In this document: piece after piece, positions 52,477 through 61,789 of the stretch
Layout: each line of letters opens with the position of its first letter
Numbering within the stretch: position 1 is the stretch's first letter
Source: Otatea glauca
Lineage: Eukaryota > Streptophyta > Magnoliopsida > Poales > Poaceae
Reading direction: 5' to 3'
Length of the DNA stretch: 64,000 bases
Assembly (NCBI GenBank): GCA_036346275.1
Contig: CM070723.1
Location: 52,964,743 to 53,028,742 of the forward strand
Made by a program: the position numbers and the translations under genes
The notes under the pieces: generated by a model
The model's input: only the letters and a program-made list of their open reading frames with translations
Told to the model about the DNA's origin: nothing
The model's database searches: none

Positions 52477-54492
52477 ATGCCTCGCAAGAAGCTCATCAGC
52501 TTCCTCCTACTCGGACTCGTCGGAGCCCTTGAGCTCGTAGCCAGTGACAACCAGTTCGTCTACTCGGGCTTCGCCGGCGCCAACCTCACCCTCGACGGCG
52601 CGGCCACGGTCACGCCGGGCGGTCTCCTCGAGCTGACCAACGGCACGCTCCAGCTCAAGGGCCATGCCTTCCACCCGACGCTGCTCCGCTTCCGCAAGTT
52701 TCCGAACGACACGGTGCAGTCCTTCTCGGCATCCTTCGTGTTCGGTATCCTCTCCGCCTACCCCGACATAAGCGCCCACGGCATCGCCTTCGTCGTGGCG
52801 CCGAGCACCAACTTCTCGACCGCGCTGGCGAGCCAGTACCTGGGCCTCGTCAACGTCCGGAACAACGGCGACGAGAGAAACCGCTTCTTCGCCGTCGAGC
52901 TCGACACCTTGCAGCAGGACGAGTTCCGCGACATCAACGACAACCATGTGGGCATCGACATTAACGGTCTCGTCTCCTTGCAAGCCAGCAACGCGGGCTA
53001 CTACGTCGACGGCGAGGGCGGAGGCTTCAACAACTTGACCCTGATAAGCCACGAGGCGATGCAAGTGTGGGTCGACTACGACGCCGGAAACAATCGGATC
53101 AACGTGACCTTGGCTCCGGTCGGCGTGACCAAACCTGCCAAGCCATTGATCTCGGCCATCTACAACCTGTCGTCGGTGCTCACGGACACGGCGTACGTCG
53201 GCTTCTCGTCTGCGACGGGCTCGTTCAACTCGCGACACTACGTGCTTGGCTGGAGCTTTGCCATGGGCGGGCCAGCTGCTCCGGCCATCGACATCGCCAA
53301 GCTGCCGGAGTTGCCCCGCGAGGGCCCAAAGGCTCGGTCCAAGGTCTTAGGAATCGTCCTCCCAATAGCATCTGCTGCAGTCGTGCTCGCTCTGGGCACT
53401 GCCATCATCCTGCTCGTGCGAAGGCGACGCAGGTTAACCGAACTACACGAAGATTGGGAGGTCGACTTCGGGCCGCACAGATTCCCCTACAAGGATCTAC
53501 ATCACGCCACGGAAGGATTCAAGAACAAGAACCTACTCGGCGTAGGAGGCTTTGGGCGAGTATACAAAGGTGTGCTTCCGATCTCTAACCTGGAGATTGC
53601 AGTGAAGAGGGTGTCGCATGACTCGAATCAGGGCGTGAAGGAATTTGTCGCGGAGGTTGTCAGCCTTGGCCGCCTCCAACACCGCAATCTCGTGCGGTTA
53701 CTGGGCTATTGCCGACGAGAAGGCGAACTCCTCCTAGTGTACGAGCACATGTCAAATGGAAGCCTTGACAAGTACCTATACGGTCAGGACAGCAAGCTAA
53801 CTCTGAACTGGAATCGAAGGTTCCAAATCATCAAAGACATTGCATCTGGTTTGCTCTACCTCCACGAGGAGTGGGACAAGGTAGTCGTCCACCGAGACAT
53901 CAAGGCCAGCAATGTGCTTCTCGACAGCGAGATGAACGGACGGCTAGGCGACTTTGGTCTCGCAAGGTTGTATGACCATGGCGCTGACCCGCAGAGCACG
54001 CATGTCGTCGGCACCATAGGATACCTAGCTCCAGAGCTGGGACGCACTAGCAAGGCAACCCCGCTAACCGACGTATTCGCCTTTGGGACCTTCATTCTTG
54101 AGCTTACCTGTGGGCGAAGGCCTATCTACCAAGACGCACATGGAAAGCAGGTTATGCTCGTCGACTGGGTGCTGGAGCACTGGCACAGAGAATCCATTGT
54201 CGATACGGTTGATACGAAGCTGCGAGGCGACTACGACGCCGGCGAGGTGTGCCTGGTGCTCAAGCTGGGGCTGTCGTGCTCGCATCCGTTTGTCAGCGCG
54301 AGACCCAGCATGCGGCAAGTGATGCAGTACCTGAATAATGAGGTGCCACTGCGGGAGCTGATGCCCACCAACATGAGCTTCCACATGCTTGCCTTGATGC
54401 AGAACGATGGATTTGACTCGTACGTTCAATCGTACCCGTCTTCCAAGGCAAGCACTGGCTCAACTTCGTCTGGCCTCCCAGGAGGAAGATAA
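52477..54492 (+). CDS. LecRK-8: L-type lectin receptor-like kinase (class A)
   Basis: An intronless gene of 671 codons starting MPRKKLISFLLLGLVGALEL, a short signal peptide. It is strongly GC-rich, so long antisense frames occur (for example 52507-53238 on the minus strand). The lectin domain (NQFVYSGFAG) has VELDTLQQDEFRDINDNHVG: residue 147 is Gln where legume lectins and seven neighbours have the metal- and sugar-contacting Asn. The sugar-loop Asp is His (SAHGIAF). Kinase: GVGGFGRVYKG at 355, HRD at 472, DFG at 492. Class-A marks: RLQHRNL, HEEWDK, GTIGYLAPE, SKATPLTDV. The activation segment ADPQSTH is shared with class-B LecRK-5. It ends LPGGR. Confidence 0.93.
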   Translation: MPRKKLISFLLLGLVGALELVASDNQFVYSGFAGANLTLDGAATVTPGGLLELTNGTLQLKGHAFHPTLLRFRKFPNDTVQSFSASFVFGILSAYPDISAHGIAFVVAPSTNFSTALASQYLGLVNVRNNGDERNRFFAVELDTLQQDEFRDINDNHVGIDINGLVSLQASNAGYYVDGEGGGFNNLTLISHEAMQVWVDYDAGNNRINVTLAPVGVTKPAKPLISAIYNLSSVLTDTAYVGFSSATGSFNSRHYVLGWSFAMGGPAAPAIDIAKLPELPREGPKARSKVLGIVLPIASAAVVLALGTAIILLVRRRRRLTELHEDWEVDFGPHRFPYKDLHHATEGFKNKNLLGVGGFGRVYKGVLPISNLEIAVKRVSHDSNQGVKEFVAEVVSLGRLQHRNLVRLLGYCRREGELLLVYEHMSNGSLDKYLYGQDSKLTLNWNRRFQIIKDIASGLLYLHEEWDKVVVHRDIKASNVLLDSEMNGRLGDFGLARLYDHGADPQSTHVVGTIGYLAPELGRTSKATPLTDVFAFGTFILELTCGRRPIYQDAHGKQVMLVDWVLEHWHRESIVDTVDTKLRGDYDAGEVCLVLKLGLSCSHPFVSARPSMRQVMQYLNNEVPLRELMPTNMSFHMLALMQNDGFDSYVQSYPSSKASTGSTSSGLPGGR

Positions 54493-54916
54493 CTTGCACG
54501 CGTACGTGTTCATCCATCCATGGCCTTGGATATATATGTGCTGGTGGTTCCTTGAAAATACGATCTCATACCCTCCTATTACATGTGAGGTTCGACCTTA
54601 CTCAGAGGAAATTGAAGATACGGAATGTTTTCTTTTTTTTTGAAAAGACAGCAAGGCTGCAAATATACTAATGTTTTATTTAGAACATATGAAATATTAT
54701 TGTGAGTGTAATTTAGAATTGAGAATCCTATAGTTAGCTAGTCCCACAAAAATTAATTACTTGTATTCGGAGGTTTATTTTGTAAGGTCGTGCACTTGTA
54801 TTTAGTTGGGACTATTAAATTTAAGACTAGCTCTCATTTTTTGTCGTATGTTAAGCGTTTATCGAAACAATTAACCAACCTTTCAGGCACATTATGTTGT
54901 GAAATGCACCGAAAAT
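54493..54916. other. 3' flank of LecRK-8
   Basis: Probable 3' untranslated region and spacer up to the Copia LTR. No gene. Confidence 0.45.
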
Positions 54917-55143
54917 TGTTGGAGATAACTTAATATCTCTAACTACCATATCTATTGGTTTTATCCATAGTTTGTTAGGAGTCAAGTCTTCTACAACTAG
55001 GATTCTTTGGCTATATAAGCTAACCCCCTGTACTTACAATTTTGGAACATTATAGTGGATTGTTTCCCGTGGTTTTTTCCCGCAAGGGTTTTTTCACGTT
55101 AAATCTCTGTCTCCATTATCATGCCGTGCATCTAACCCTAACA
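54917..55143 (+). mobile_element. Copia LTR (227 bp)
   Basis: It starts TGTTGGAGATAAC and ends CCCTAACA, with TGTT/AACA inverted ends. A TATA box (CTATATAAGC) lies at 55012-55021. Its last 90 bp resemble the LTR next to LecRK-3 (GTGGTTTTTTCCCGCAAGGG, TTTTTTCACGTTAAA). It is in sense with LecRK-8, 425 bp after the stop codon. Confidence 0.8.
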
Positions 55144-55145
55144 AG

Positions 55146-55157
55146 TGGTATCAGAGC
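55146..55157 (+). other. Copia primer-binding site, perfect match
   Basis: TGGTATCAGAGC, two bases after the LTR, is the standard plant Copia site complementary to initiator-Met tRNA. Only about 150 bp of possible internal sequence follows before unrelated DNA, so the body of the element has been lost. Confidence 0.85.
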
Positions 55158-56771
55158 CCTAACAAAAATAAAGAAAAAAATCCAAATGAGATAGAGCGAG
55201 CTGAGAGATTTAACATGAAAAACCCAAATTAGGAAAAAAAAAATACCACAGGTGCACAGAGGCAAAGATCCACTCTGACGGGAGTTCCAAACAGGGGCTG
55301 ATAGTTGATATGGCGATTTCAATGCATTCCGTGTAGCTACCGTGGTTTATTTTATTTTTTCTAAAAACAATTGGCTAGAACACTAGCATTTCATTAATTA
55401 AGAATGACAACAATTGAGCTAAAAACGCGCACAGACACATCACACACTACACACAATAGGCCTGCAAGCGTCCACATCGAGAAGGATGGAAGCGACTAGA
55501 CGCACCATGGGAACGCACCTATTTTACACTTCAATCGCCGTTGGATGCAGCAAGCCTGACATCACATGTATGACCGAACTGCATTAGCAGTCTAGCATAT
55601 TATATAGTCTCTCGATGCAACTTTCGAACTTAGCCAGAGAGATTATTTGGGACTATATAGCATGCATGGATAACTCAGACACCTCACACTGGTATATTTT
55701 TAACAAGTGCAAGAACAATACTAGCTGCGTACGTAATAAAAGATTAGACCGTATGTCTACGTACGTATGATGTCTATGACGTGATGAAACAAACGAAATA
55801 AAGACCAGCGTACGTCGTCAAAGTTGTACGCGCCGTCCATCGTCAGCACGGCCAAAGGATAACGACTGCTCTGGAGACCATTTAACCCTAGTGAAGCACA
55901 GCATTTTTGACAATTCTACAGGATTAATTTAATTAGACTAGGATTGCATGTCACATGTGAGAGAAGGGGAAAAAATGGTAGGCTAGTCAAGGGTTCTCTG
56001 ATCCAGATTGCCTCGTATCAAACTGGTTTTGTAGGTAACCATGAATGATCAACACGTACTTCTGAACTGAAAGGGGATTAACGTTTGATTGGTAATGCTA
56101 TATACCCTAGATATTTTTATTCAGTTCAAAAGGCGCCCACGAGCATCACGGGCTCCAAATCAGTCAAATCACAACTCAGTGCTCGGGACAGAGGTGGAAG
56201 GTATTGTAAGTTGGTCGAGTTTCTCGTTCGATGGTCGAAATTTCGCTTTCGCTCTTTTGCATTACCCATCCAAAAAATAACCTGTCAGACAGTCTAAACT
56301 GATGAGGACAGCCGGCCAGGCAAGTTACATCCATTCTCGGCAGTATCAGGCCAGAAGCCTGATCTTGAAGTCACTTTGCATCCTGCATCCATTCACCTGA
56401 TCTGATCCTATATATGCATGTGCTGTACACTAAATTAATCTTATGCATAAATTGGGGAATATCAACCTGGCGTTATTTAAAAAAAAAAACTCAGCAAACA
56501 GAAGTCATGGCCAGTTTGGGCACGTACCATTTCTTAAAGCTTAAGAAGCTCATGTACTCCGTTTGAAAGATAATTTTTTCAACGCTTTGATCAGACTAGG
56601 ACGGCACCGAGTAGATACCGGAGATGAAGACACGCATGTCTTCCGTCGCTGAATTGCCCTCCCCTGCAAGTGAACTATGAGCAACACATGACATAGCAGA
56701 GTGCAACCGCAAACATCCATGCATGCCCAACCAAAGTATACTCGCATCAAAACATCTTCGCAAGAAGCAAC
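55158..56771 (+). other. Upstream region of LecRK-9
   Basis: Intergenic DNA with the class-B box at 55895-55924. Remnants of the Copia body may extend to about 55320. No separate gene. Confidence 0.45.
55895..55924 (+). promoter_or_regulatory. Class-B upstream box of LecRK-9
   Basis: AGCACAGCATTTTTGACAAT, ending TCTACAGGAT, matches 13737-13766 and 43285-43320. It lies about 850 bp before the start codon. Confidence 0.45.
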
Positions 56772-58787
56772 ATGTCCTTCCTTCTACGCCTTGTCTTGAC
56801 CATCTCCCTTGGCCTAAACCTTGCAGCCTTGATGACCAGTGCCGACGACGGTCAGTTCGTCTACTCCGGCTTCGCTGGTTCTAACCTCACCGTCGACGGC
56901 ACCGCCACCGTCAAATCGGACGGGCTCCTCGAGCTAACCGACGGCACAGCCTACCTCAAAGGCCATGCTTTCCACCCGGCACCGTTGCGCCTCCGCAATT
57001 CGACCAACGGCACGGTGCAGTCCTTCTCGGTCACCTTCGTGTTCGGCATCGTCTCCGTCTACCCCGACTTCAGCGCCCACGGCATGGCCTTCTTCATCGC
57101 ACCAAGCAAGGACTTCTCGGCCGCTCTGCCGGCCAAGTACCTGGGCCTCACGAACGTCCAGAACGACGGCAACGCCAGCAACCACATCTTCGCCGTTGAG
57201 CTCGACACCATCCAAAGCGTCGAGTTCAAGGACATCAACGCCAACCACGTAGGCATCGACATCAACGGCCTACAATCCGTACGGTCCTACAACGCCGGTT
57301 ACTACGATGACAAGAGTGGTAACTTCCAAAACTTGAAGCTCATTAGCCGCCAGGCCATGCAAGTGTGGGTGGACTACCATGCGGAGGAGAAGCAGATCAA
57401 TGTGACCGTAGCTCCCCTCAAAATGGCCAAACCTGCCAGGCCACTGCTCTCAACCACCTATGACCTCTCAACAGTGCTCATCGACCTAGTGTACCTCGGC
57501 TTCTCAGCGGCGACTGGTCGTGTGAATTCACGGCATTGTGTTCTTGGCTGGAGCTTCGGCATGAACAGACCAGCTCCGGCCATCGACATCACCAAGCTGC
57601 CAAAGCTACCTCGTGCTGGTCCGAAGCCGCGTTCCAAGATCTTGGATATCGTCCTGCCAATAGTCACCGCAGCATCAGTATTTGCTTTGGGCGGTGTAAT
57701 TGTTCTTCTTGTGCGGAAGAAATTAAGGTACGCTGAGCTACGAGAAGATTGGGAGGTTGAGTTCGGACCGCACAGATTCTCATACAAGGATCTATTCTGT
57801 GCTACGGACGGATTCAAGGACAAGCATCTACTCGGTGCAGGAGGGTTTGGGAGGGTATACAGAGGAGTGCTTCAGCCATCTAAACTGGAGGTTGCTGTGA
57901 AGAGGGTGTCCCACGAATCAAGACAGGGGATGAGGGAGTTCGTCGCGGAGATAGCCAGTATTGGCCGCATCCGACATCGTAACCTCGTGCGGTTGCTTGG
58001 TTATTGCCGGCGAAAAGGCGAACTTCTTTTGGTGTATGCCTACATGCCAAACGGCAGCCTCGACAAATATCTGCATGGCAGTGAAGAGAGTAAGCCTGTG
58101 TTGAATTGGACCCAGAGGTTCAAGATCTTCAAAGGGGTCGCTTCGGGCTTGCTCTATCTGCACCAGAGGTGGGAGAAAGTGGTTGTCCACAGGGACATCA
58201 AGGCAAGCAACGTGCTCCTCGACGAAGACATGAACGGGCAACTAGGTGACTTCGGACTGGCAAGGATGTACGACCATGGCGCAGACTCACAAACCACTCA
58301 CGTAGTCGGCACCATGGGTTACCTAGCCCCGGAGCTCGTACGCACGGGCAAGGCGTCCCCCCTCACAGATGTGTTCGCCTTTGGCGTGTCCCTCCTCGAG
58401 GTCACATGCGGGCAGAAGCCCATCAAGAAGAACGCGCAGGGCGGCCAGATCGCGCTGGTCGACTGGGTGCTCGAGCACTGGCGCAATGGATCGCTCATGG
58501 AGACGGTGGACGCGAGGCTGGAGGGCGAGTACGACGCCGACGAGGCAGGATTGGCGCTGAAGCTGGGGCTTCTGTGCTCGCACCCGTTTGCTGGCGCAAG
58601 GCCTGGCATGGAGCAGGTCGTGCGCTATCTCACCGGTGTGACGCCGCTCCCTGAGCTGGCGCCGACAGATCTGAGCTTCGATGTGCTGGCGATGATGCAG
58701 GACAAGGGGTTTGACACGTCCGCCATGTCGTATCCGGATCTGGTGACGAGCTTTGGCACGATCTCCAGCCTCTCGGGAGGAAGATGA
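56772..58787 (+). CDS. LecRK-9: L-type lectin receptor-like kinase (class B)
   Basis: An intronless gene of 671 codons starting MSFLLRLVLTISLGLNLAAL, a clear signal peptide. It is GC-rich, with many antisense frames. The lectin domain (GQFVYSGFAG) has VELDTIQSVEFKDINANHVG: residue 149 is Ser in place of the conserved Asn. The sugar-loop Asp is His (SAHGMAFF). Kinase: GAGGFGRVYRG at 355, HRD at 473, DFG at 493. Class-B marks: RIRHRNL, GTMGYLAPE, GKASPLTDV; HQRWEK replaces HEKWEK. NGQLGDFG replaces NGRLGDFG, and the C-lobe has GLALKLG and MEQVVRYL, so it is the most divergent B copy in the kinase. It ends SSLSGGR and is the last gene of the array in this window. Confidence 0.93.
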   Translation: MSFLLRLVLTISLGLNLAALMTSADDGQFVYSGFAGSNLTVDGTATVKSDGLLELTDGTAYLKGHAFHPAPLRLRNSTNGTVQSFSVTFVFGIVSVYPDFSAHGMAFFIAPSKDFSAALPAKYLGLTNVQNDGNASNHIFAVELDTIQSVEFKDINANHVGIDINGLQSVRSYNAGYYDDKSGNFQNLKLISRQAMQVWVDYHAEEKQINVTVAPLKMAKPARPLLSTTYDLSTVLIDLVYLGFSAATGRVNSRHCVLGWSFGMNRPAPAIDITKLPKLPRAGPKPRSKILDIVLPIVTAASVFALGGVIVLLVRKKLRYAELREDWEVEFGPHRFSYKDLFCATDGFKDKHLLGAGGFGRVYRGVLQPSKLEVAVKRVSHESRQGMREFVAEIASIGRIRHRNLVRLLGYCRRKGELLLVYAYMPNGSLDKYLHGSEESKPVLNWTQRFKIFKGVASGLLYLHQRWEKVVVHRDIKASNVLLDEDMNGQLGDFGLARMYDHGADSQTTHVVGTMGYLAPELVRTGKASPLTDVFAFGVSLLEVTCGQKPIKKNAQGGQIALVDWVLEHWRNGSLMETVDARLEGEYDADEAGLALKLGLLCSHPFAGARPGMEQVVRYLTGVTPLPELAPTDLSFDVLAMMQDKGFDTSAMSYPDLVTSFGTISSLSGGR

Positions 58788-59457
58788 CGTTTATATACTC
58801 ATGGTGCTTAGAAGCAGCTTATTTCGAGCATTTGGTGTGTGTATGTGTTATACCAATGTGCATGTATGTTGGATTTCCTGGAGAGTATGTAGTGTGCTCA
58901 ATTACTTGGGAGCTGTGAAGCCAATCAGTTTTATCCTTCAATTGTTATATACAGGCCTTTAAACACAAGCTGCAATGTTACAGAATATAAATGACAGCAG
59001 AGGCCTTTGTTTTTCTATTGCTGTTCCTTTGTCAAAAAAAATTTCGTCAGAGTGCAAACTAAAACCAAAGGCTTTCAGACTAGTGCATAAAACTGTAGTA
59101 GCGACCAATCTACCTGTCTTCTCTTCCTTGCCTTTTCTTTTTCAGAAAAGAAGAACAGATCATTTGTGTGTGCCTCATGAACCGGAAAGAAGCTCAAAGA
59201 AGGCCAGTCTGAAATTAGTGTACCGTAAAACAGCTCTTAGTTGAAGTCCATGCATGCTGGCCCTACAGCAGCCAAATTGTTTCGAGTGGGCTGCAGTTCG
59301 ATTTGGCATTCGGCCAAGCACAAGGCCTACTTCGTTGATGTGTTTTTTTCCCTTCTTTTTTCTCTTTTTTTAGATAATAGAGGAGTATATTAACCTTCCG
59401 ACCTCTGCATCTTAAAACACACACAGCCAATCCTTTATGGGATTTGATAAACATCAC
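58788..59457. other. 3' flank of LecRK-9
   Basis: Likely 3' untranslated region and intergenic DNA. Small frames at 58753-59457 have no recognisable features. Confidence 0.45.
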
Positions 59458-59619
59458 CCGGATGTTTTCTTAGCAAAAAAACATCCAAATTTTGGAGCAT
59501 TGGATCTGCGGTGAGATCCGTAAGACGTGAAGGGAGGTGGGATTGTATTTTGATGGATGATTTGATACTTTGATTTAAAGGTCTAAAATTTGGATGTTTG
59601 TAAGAAACAAAACATCCGG
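59458..59619. mobile_element. MITE with ~38-bp terminal inverted repeats
   Basis: The left end CCGGATGTTTTCTTAGCAAA, continuing to ACATCCAAATTTTGGA, pairs with the right end, which runs from TCTAAAATTTGGATGTTTG to AACATCCGG. At about 162 bp, it is non-coding. A target duplication is not clear and the superfamily is not assigned. Confidence 0.7.
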
Positions 59620-60088
59620 ATGAAGGCTAGACATTGATGCCTCGCCAAGGACGTTTTTGTGCCTGTGACTTCCGTTGGCAGTAATTGCACAAGGTGGTGG
59701 TAGTAGTAGTAACTTGTACCGTGAAATTCTGAATATTAACATCTGTGGGACTCGTGTAAAACCCAGCTGATGAGAGTCGTTGATTGGATTACCATTCAAT
59801 TATCCAAAGAAACAGACATGTCACCGTATACGATTTGGAAAGGAAAGAAACAGACATGTCTCCGTCGACTAGTCTCACTCACTTTTGAGAGAACCATCAC
59901 GCAGTAATTTCCATTGAACTTCAGTAGAAGTCAATTCAAACGCCTAACCCAAACTTACCAACACCAAAAAAGAATTTAAAATGGTGGGAACAATTGGCTA
60001 GTGTAATCACCTCAAGGCTCTGTTTCGTATGATTGTAGCTTTTCTAAAAAGTAGCTTTTAGCAGGGTTGTATGACTGAAGGGTTGTTG
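59620..60088. other. Intergenic with a MITE fragment
   Basis: Near 60014-60070 the words GCTCTGTTTCGTATGATTG and AAAAAGTAGCTTTTAGCAGG look like one half of a grass MITE with GGCTCTGTTT-type ends. No gene. Confidence 0.35.
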
Positions 60089-61789
60089 AAAGACCTTGTG
60101 GATGTCTATCCAGGTTTGTGATGAGTTATTAACAATGTTTGAGCATATGGTGCTTAAGTTTGAGTTTATTCTGAATTCTATTTTGATTTTGAAGTAATTT
60201 GAGGTGCTCTCAGGTCAAGGGCGGCACTACCGACTGGGATGGCGATAGTGCCGGTCTTGCGGAGCTACCGATCTTGGGAGCAGTAGTCTTTTTACAGAGA
60301 GGTGTTTTCTGTGGGGTTAGACACAGGCGACACTACCGGTCATCTGAAAGCGGTAGTACCAGGGGTGCGGTACTATTGGTCTACAGTGGCGGTAGTTATT
60401 TTTTAGAGAAGTGTCTCTCGGGGCTGATAAGTACGAGCGGCACTACCGATCAACTAGGAGCGGTAGTGTCCGGGGTGCGGTACTACCGACCCTGGGTGGC
60501 GGTAGTGCCGACTTTACTGTGACTTGAGTTTGATGTTTGCATTAATTGTTGATTAATGCATATTATTGTGAACAGTGCTATATGATGTGTTTCTTGCCTA
60601 TGTTGGTTGCAGGACTCCGGGGCTAGGTCATGGTGAGATGAAGGCGAGATCGGAACTAGGCTAGGAGAGCTGAGGTCCAGAACGGTCGAGAGATGCCGGA
60701 AGATGATTGAGGCCAGGAAGTGGTTGCAAGCTGGGAAGACAAAGAACCGGAGCGTGATGCACTGGTGATGAACATGGTAGGCAATGGTATAGACCGAGAC
60801 TAGGATCAAGGAGTAGTTGAGGTCAAGAACAGTCAAGAAAACCGATGCTGTCATGGTGAAGCGAAAAAGGATATGTGGTGCGCCAAGTGATTTAGGCCCG
60901 CTTGCAAGCAAGAACGGTTCGGAGGAGTCCGAAAGCGTGAGAGGCTTGGTGGCAAGTCATTGGGGCCACGTGAAAAGCGGCGAAGCATGGCGATGGTTTG
61001 AGGAGAAGGAAGACCGATCATTGGAGCAAATTGGTAATTTATCCAATACCGGCGGTTGAGGCGGTTTGGAAAACCGCGGCGGTAGCCTAAGTGGTTTAGG
61101 TCATGCCAAAGTGGTTTTGACAAAAATTTGGGCTCGCGGAGCAGATTTGGCGTCAATGTAACGACGTTTTGAGAAGCGTTCTTGTGTGAGTGGAAAATCC
61201 GTTAAGAGTATTGGGTTTCAGGTTAACCCATATAAGAGTGGATGATATCCCCTTGTGTGTCCAGGTCTAGGATTAGAGTTGCCTCCACTATATAAGGACA
61301 TATAGTGGGAGGTGAGGCTCCAAGCCTTGAAGTTCTAAGACTCTAGATTAGGGCTTCCATAAGATTTTGTGTTTTTGTGTGGTTTGTGTGCTCCTTTGGA
61401 GCTTTGCCCTCAAGTGAGAGGTTTTGTAATCCATCATTTTAGTCTAAAATAAAGATCAATTTAGTGCTCAAGATTTGGCTCTTGTTCTTGACCTTTCTCC
61501 TTTTTGTTTCTTGATCTTTCTTGTTGGTTTCTTTTTCTCTTGATCTTGTGTTGCTAAGGATGAGTGATTGATTGATGTATCCCCTGAAGATCATCATCCA
61601 ATCATCTAGGCAAGCTCCCTCATGATCATCAAGAGGTTTATTAATAAACCGGGTTTTTGCTTGAGAAGGAAGGATTTGAGGTAGATCGTGATCTTGCATG
61701 TTTGAGAGTAATTTCTTTGGGGTTCTTACTTGCTGTGATATGTGGGAGATCATATAGATCCATCTTGATCATCAAATTCCCACGAGCAA
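60089..61789 (+). repeat. LTR-like dispersed repeat, copy 2
   Basis: This is the full-length partner of 1-1640 in the same orientation. It contains ACTACCG/CGGTAGT words (60215-60510), a TATA box (TATATAAGG near 61289) and AATAAA at 61448-61453, about 160 bp later, the spacing expected between promoter and poly(A) signal of an LTR. The ORFs at 60199-60522, 60483-60911 and 60817-61059 are not conserved as proteins between the two copies. It ends CACGAGCAA where another element starts. Confidence 0.65.

Noticed and set aside
52507..53238. 243-codon minus-strand ORF inside LecRK-8
   Set aside because: It is the antisense frame of a GC-rich lectin coding region. Similar antisense frames occur in LecRK-3, LecRK-5 and LecRK-9. 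No domain is recognisable.
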